From the NCBI GenBank assembly GCA_937897315.1, contig CALCNS010000058.1, forward strand, positions 1-24,191: a stretch of 24,191 bases of DNA, in the 5' to 3' direction. A program made the translations under genes and the position numbers. The notes below the pieces were generated by a model, which did not search any database, had not been told where the DNA came from, and was given only the letters and a program-made list of their open reading frames with translations. This document shows, piece after piece, positions 21,901-24,191 of this stretch. Source of the DNA: an uncultured Bacillota bacterium. Its GTDB lineage: Bacteria; Bacillota; JAAYKD01. Numbering within the stretch: position 1 is the stretch's first letter; every line of letters begins with the position of its first letter.

Positions 21901-24191
21901 CCCCAACCTTGGGTGAGGATCTAACCCTAATTGCCTCTGGTTATAAAGCAAACGAGAGCATAAGCTTCACATTGAACGGAACTTCATTAACAACGCGAAA
22001 TGCAGATAGCTCCGGTATTGCTCAGTATACCATTATAGGCTTAGCAATTAGCTCCGATTCGTTCGTCTTCACCGCGACAGGGAATAGTGGGACATCTGTG
22101 GCCACTTGGCGGCAATCCGGTGCTTCATCGATTGAGCTAGGTTATGAAGGGATGATACAACCGGGTTCTCCCTATGCGTTCAATGTCTCAGGACTACCCA
22201 CGGCTGCTGAAGTGAAGGTTTTTGTGAATCAGCAACCGTATACACTCAATCCAGAGGTCTTTGAGAATGAAGGGTTAGCTCATTTTAATGTAACCTTACC
22301 TTCGGGGTATGCCTCTTCTACTGCCAGCATTTTGGTAATTGGTGATCTTTCCGATAGTGTATACCCGTGGGTTAGTGCGGAAGTGCCTGTGTCTCAGAGT
22401 TCACCTCAGGCTACGGTTGTTACTACAACACCCACAGCGGGCTCTAATCTCCAAATCAATGGAACCGGTTTTGTGCCAAGTGAAACGGTCGCATTATGGT
22501 TCGAAGGAAAACCGGTAACCAGTGCAACCGCTACATCGTCAGGAGCGGTCACATTGAATTGGACCATTCCTCTTGCGACGAAAGCGAATACATACACTGT
22601 AACCATTGTGGGAAGCAACAGCTATACATATCTCAATAAATCGGTTGCCTTCGCGGAGTATGTTCCTGCGGTGAATACCCCATCCTCTGCTACTGCGGGT
22701 GACAGCAAAAATGTGACAGCTACCGGACTGACCAATGGAGAACCCATGTTCGTCTTCCTAAATGGTACGCAAGTTGGTAATAGTCCGGCCACAGTCACCT
22801 CGGGTGGAGCACAAGTGAGCTTCTCTTTACCCTCGAATATTGCCACAGGTAATTATGCGTTGCATGTTGTTTTACCGCATAGTGGTGCTATCTTCAATAG
22901 TACATTAAGTGTTCAAGCCGCTTCACCCATCGTAACCGTAGCACAAAACGGAACAGATCCGAATGTGTCATTGAGCATTTCTGGTTTCTTATCGGGCGAG
23001 AGTGTGGCAGTGTACTTCGACAACAGAGAAGTTACTTCGTCCCTCACGAGCACGGTGGTTGAATCAACCGGTCAATTAACCATGGTTTATACGCTCCCGG
23101 TCAGTGTTTCTCCCGGGTTGCACAGCTTTGCCGTAATCGGTAAGGCTAGCTTCCGCATGGCCTATGCCAATTTAGAGGTTCAAGTAAGCGGACAACGAGC
23201 CAGTATGCTCAATGCCGAGGATCGAGCAGAAGGAAAACCGGGAACTCAAATGACCTTATCTGCCGATGGCTTTACCCCTGGATCAGTTTTACAAGTGAAA
23301 TTTGGCGATATGGACATTACACCCGCTCAAAAAACCGCCGATAATCTCGGTTACTATACGGTGCAAATCGCCATTCCTTTAGGTGCTTCCGATGGAGTAT
23401 ATAATGTGCAAGTCATCGCACCAGCAGTGGCCGAAATGGGACAAACTTCCGTCCGAGTGGATACTACAGCGCCGGCTAACCCGATTCTATCGGTTGTCCC
23501 AGCAAAACGGCAGATCACGTTGAACTGGACTAAGGTAGCCGATACCGATGTGACGAGTTATTTGGTCTACAGAAAACTGAGTACCGAGTTGAGTTCGGCT
23601 TATGTATTAACCAATACGGTCAATAGTGGTGTCTCTAGTGTGATACATCAGTTGGGTGAAAGTAGTCATCCACTCGCAGTGGGCTTTACCTACCATTACA
23701 TGGTCAAATCGGTCGATCGCCTTGGCAACGTAAGCGCTGGTTCTGCACCTATATCCGCAACACTGTTACCCGATACAGCGAATCCGAATATCGAATACAT
23801 AGGAGGACCGTATCAGGGATATTATAATGGAAATTATACGTTACGTGGAACCGCCCAATTTTCACCAACCATAAGTGATGATCGTCATGCTACAACAGTA
23901 ACTTTGGCCTATAGCAAAGATGGCAGTACCTACACTTCTCTACCCGCAAGTAATCTAACATACCAAGGTACTTCGTGGAACGGATTGTATACGTTCCGTG
24001 CAACAATCCAACTCGACACAGGGGCTATCAGTCAGCAAGCCGGCATGGGAGATGGGCTCTACACCGTTCGCTTGACCGCGACGGATGCAGAAGGGAAAAC
24101 AGGGGTTCGCACTCAACAATTCCACATCGATAACACAGCTCCGGTTGCCCCCACGTCCTTTACCGCTACCGGGGGTGCTAAAGTCGCGAAT
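15990..24191 (+). CDS. Giant secreted multidomain repeat protein, 5' part
   Basis: The frame is open from 15990 to the window end, 2734 codons with no stop, so the 3' end is missing. A signal peptide is visible from about residue 19 ('FRRLLAMILVLAQLTGSAPGLLAVA'), followed by a Glu/Thr/Pro-rich linker to about residue 115. Modules then read: three pre-peptidase-C-like repeats (about 131-509); alternating chitobiase-C-terminal-like (FN3-associated) and PPC-like units (510-1160); an Ig-like unit; FN3 (about 1293-1390); Ig-like (1391-1490); FN3 (1491-1580); a beta-rich unit; nine Ig/IPT-like repeats (about 1690-2490); FN3 (2492-2590); Ig-like (2594-2711); and the start of another FN3. There is no catalytic domain and only a few cysteines. 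It is likely a surface or S-layer-like adhesin or scaffold; its anchor would lie beyond the window. Two in-frame starts, 15990 and 16044, both have good ribosome binding sites. Confidence 0.88.
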   Translation, partial: MLRNRLRLENQQNRRRFEMTTTWSYKFRRLLAMILVLAQLTGSAPGLLAVAETVTEPPAQEESVQNEVITPQEESVPTTEEAPTTTQSTQEPVLEESETTEVALLETMPPGGGIPTGTMITEGQAIQTSPIAITDLSKAFQFMISSPFATQKELWFSFEVTSENNNKNMTIAGMAPPMSSSYLHAMTLYTNTNSLVTTTFANNQLTGKVNTGTYKLRLMTSDNSGNATDQVIPAISWGVTVQFATTDGPVTLQEGDGSSNNPVTISSLTNPFVFTVGTYTAQPSELWFSFVVPDGVSNKQLNIQGAQKDAYVTYLNNMELYDSDKIKMTPSEMMYGTLIQFVNAGTYYLRLKNSNYTGIANGTTIPAMKWQLTFTLFTTSPNVLPEGSATQQNPVVISDLSSGYAFCVGDYTTQPTEVWLSFSVPSDIQNKDIVIHFGGGEEYFGYDTYGMNELTLYNGDSKISSSRTGMLFAQVSTGNYKMQFRYVDHMDSTYRAIEPTSYHVSYSNALSKPILNAASPLPGNYSSTQTIFIDVPIGTTVIYANYQFPWDTEYTEYDSQSGVNITTSKTIYFSAITKDQSNSITAYSEPLALTYLINAYTLQSSAPTDAINIMNSPYWFFDTSSTGSGNYGISFGMIRENSWGSVMWSLKDFSGNELKMGWLDSPEGSAIHDIVALGQGKYYIQIYNAPYTYAKPYLQKVLDVTPTISLPSGTFSNYQTVTLSLPEGSPAGSVIYYKVDDTSWVDPFAGAKVYTGPVQVRANGSIYCYIKDNTDRVGPVNKATYTFTGILPTAPTTDLVSGSSHESGTLLTLSAQEGYPIYYYVTTDNTNTNNSNVVYQNGTLYTGPMELNQEMVNPSAYNDNEINLYMVSVDPITGLLSERTYRNYYLVVAGPTMSPYSGDGIITRLAAPTSLSLTHASGGTIYYVTNNQTDYVYWYGDPYTEPFNISANTLVRAQVEYETEKYSVITTGKYVITSYQELPLKQYIYSYGFKGEEGRYKITSTSPSRYILRENYMGYPIKVYSDEDKTQILAQRDSGYSDLTMDLPAGTAYVVIETPTSMSEGQYYLYLQRQVAPPIISPNPAEPEGTWEVIPSSITITSPDNALIQYHTGNYIWSTSQTSPVVLTDFTEGTKYIYARCVVGSEYSTIVSKTYKFDATPPVLKTQAANVYRFQYNTYDSYYSYISLGPVTSTLFGTVYLNLSDYEDTGSGVAKVDYYASKDQGENYTHIGTATVGYSSLPNLAWDTNTFAENVKLENVWLRAIVEDKAGLRSAVDAKSVVDVSAYPFHIDNTPTVSPTNILVTPAQGSVALSWESAYNYYYIYRAETLEDLASQTEALAYTYSEYYTDYFIDPSDTTKTFYYAVTAKDTARGYKESAKSVSTGVSPLLDTTLPTISIYGSYVAPNMNFSWSAQDNVALKDVKVTITGNSVTKQYTVLSGGYQSDYENITPELLASLELTEGEYSITTEVTDNTGNKASATSSFIYDITPPEIPTGLVASSLSGRIRLGWVTSTAEDLDYYQIYRSTTETGTYNYLTYTSETKYDDRLPANVGSAYYYKIIARDKAGNQSNYTPFAFANVGDFNPSLRIAVQPVPGQSMTLYYKDFPPTYYDSSAGKYVYNQIQFYMDQETEPFRTVGNYDYDMDLEKNTSYTLPITMTGTHTIRAISKGATTDLDRVALIRFTVSEYTPTFTLGVDNVAPGGTVSFSLADFAINQYVYLYLRPTDSSNSYLTYVYYYDQASANGSFTLPASTAPGQYTLLAYQYNPNNPADTNYSGLIAFDTLNVTSTQASISLDANYPAVFGKAINILTSGFLAGEEVKFYINDLPVETRSSYYGSPSCYITLPNTLTGNKLVIVAVGQTSQRSATYSGTIQRNKPTLTLPETVTLGNAFTVSSTGYNAYETVNLLVDGSQYAANYANYNGEVTFSITFPTSSVAGRHAVDLVDASGNKVGGSVVTNRPLLTLTLSGTPTLGEDLTLIASGYKANESISFTLNGTSLTTRNADSSGIAQYTIIGLAISSDSFVFTATGNSGTSVATWRQSGASSIELGYEGMIQPGSPYAFNVSGLPTAAEVKVFVNQQPYTLNPEVFENEGLAHFNVTLPSGYASSTASILVIGDLSDSVYPWVSAEVPVSQSSPQATVVTTTPTAGSNLQINGTGFVPSETVALWFEGKPVTSATATSSGAVTLNWTIPLATKANTYTVTIVGSNSYTYLNKSVAFAEYVPAVNTPSSATAGDSKNVTATGLTNGEPMFVFLNGTQVGNSPATVTSGGAQVSFSLPSNIATGNYALHVVLPHSGAIFNSTLSVQAASPIVTVAQNGTDPNVSLSISGFLSGESVAVYFDNREVTSSLTSTVVESTGQLTMVYTLPVSVSPGLHSFAVIGKASFRMAYANLEVQVSGQRASMLNAEDRAEGKPGTQMTLSADGFTPGSVLQVKFGDMDITPAQKTADNLGYYTVQIAIPLGASDGVYNVQVIAPAVAEMGQTSVRVDTTAPANPILSVVPAKRQITLNWTKVADTDVTSYLVYRKLSTELSSAYVLTNTVNSGVSSVIHQLGESSHPLAVGFTYHYMVKSVDRLGNVSAGSAPISATLLPDTANPNIEYIGGPYQGYYNGNYTLRGTAQFSPTISDDRHATTVTLAYSKDGSTYTSLPASNLTYQGTSWNGLYTFRATIQLDTGAISQQAGMGDGLYTVRLTATDAEGKTGVRTQQFHIDNTAPVAPTSFTATGGAKVAN
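16165..16218 (+). repeat. Short direct repeat in the linker of the giant protein
   Basis: CACAGGAGGAGTCTGTAC occurs exactly at 16165-16182 and 16201-16218, a 36-base (12-codon) step. It encodes a duplicated QEESV motif in the Glu/Thr/Pro-rich linker behind the signal peptide. Confidence 0.85.
16381..17516 (+). repeat. Three tandem PPC-like protein repeats of 132 residues
   Basis: The motif (K/S/T)E(L/V)W(F/L)SF starts at residues 152, 284 and 416 of the giant protein, a constant 132-residue step. Each unit begins with a 'P(I/V)(A/T/V)I(T/S)(D/S)L' strand and ends with a '(T/A)GTY(K/Y)LR' or 'TGNYKMQF' strand. The fold resembles bacterial pre-peptidase C-terminal domains; the assignment is by eye. 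Confidence 0.75.
21058..23460 (+). repeat. Nine tandem Ig/IPT-like protein repeats of about 83-100 residues
   Basis: Units start near residues 1690, 1790, 1878, 1961, 2046, 2139, 2223, 2311 and 2403. Most share the pattern G-x-x(hydrophobic)-x-(hydrophobic)-x-(A/S)-x-G(F/Y)-x-x-x-E-x-(V/I)-x-(hydrophobic)-x-(hydrophobic)-(N/D)G, for example 'GTGFVPSETVALWFEG' and 'ISGFLSGESVAVYFDN'. They are divergent in sequence, so this is old duplication and not a recent DNA expansion. Confidence 0.7.

Noticed and set aside
20751..22846. Several short minus-strand open frames inside the giant gene
   Set aside because: They are short, overlap a continuous 2734-codon frame with clear protein repeats, and carry no motifs.
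16381..23460. Repeats that might be a CRISPR array or a recent DNA tandem array
   Set aside because: The periodicity is at protein level, units are 83-132 codons and DNA identity is low; there are no short repeat-spacer units.

Overview
The window looks like a chromosomal segment of an anaerobic, Gram-positive-type (Bacillota, Clostridia-like) bacterium. The pointers are an SLH-domain surface protein, strong AGGAGG ribosome binding sites, a DUF5320/DUF134/Mrp gene set typical of anaerobes, and a CcdA/TlpA thiol-redox pair. The genus cannot be fixed from the sequence. No rRNA, tRNA, CRISPR array, transposase or integrase was seen.

Layout. (1) 1-2454, plus strand: a metal-uptake operon with the 3' part of a ZnuA-like binding protein, then ZnuC-like ATPase, ZnuB-like permease and a Fur/Zur-type repressor, closed by a terminator. 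(2) 2512-4295, plus strand: a glycine/methionine-rich DUF5320 protein, a DUF134 helix-turn-helix protein and an Mrp-type P-loop ATPase. Both promoters here carry a GACATATGTC-type palindrome on the -35 box, which suggests a shared, perhaps self-regulated switch. The Mrp protein lacks the usual CxxC. (3) 4298-10212, minus strand: a tightly spaced four-gene operon with a long membrane-fusion protein, a MacB/LolD-type ATPase, a MacB-type permease and a secreted SLH-domain protein. (4) 10350-11631, plus strand: ccdA and a membrane-anchored TlpA/ResA-like thioredoxin, ended by a bidirectional terminator. (5) 11640-14283, minus strand: two tandem CNNM/CorC-like membrane proteins with DUF21 and CBS domains, expressed from a promoter inside a divergent region. 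(6) 14424-15770, plus strand: a lone CofE-like (F420-0:glutamate ligase family) gene with its own promoter and terminator. (7) 15932-24191, plus strand: the first 2734 codons of a giant secreted repeat protein that runs off the window.

How the parts relate. Regions 1 and 2 are metal and metal-cofactor homeostasis units. Regions 3 and 7 both concern the cell surface: an ABC exporter co-transcribed with an SLH cell-wall protein, and a giant modular extracellular protein built from PPC-like, chitobiase-C-terminal-like, FN3 and Ig-like modules. Region 4 supplies extracytoplasmic thiol chemistry. Joint function between regions is inference from proximity only.

The giant open frame was checked codon by codon from 15990 to 24191 and has no stop. 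Several starts were moved downstream from the longest possible frame because a ribosome binding site or a promoter lies inside the extension.
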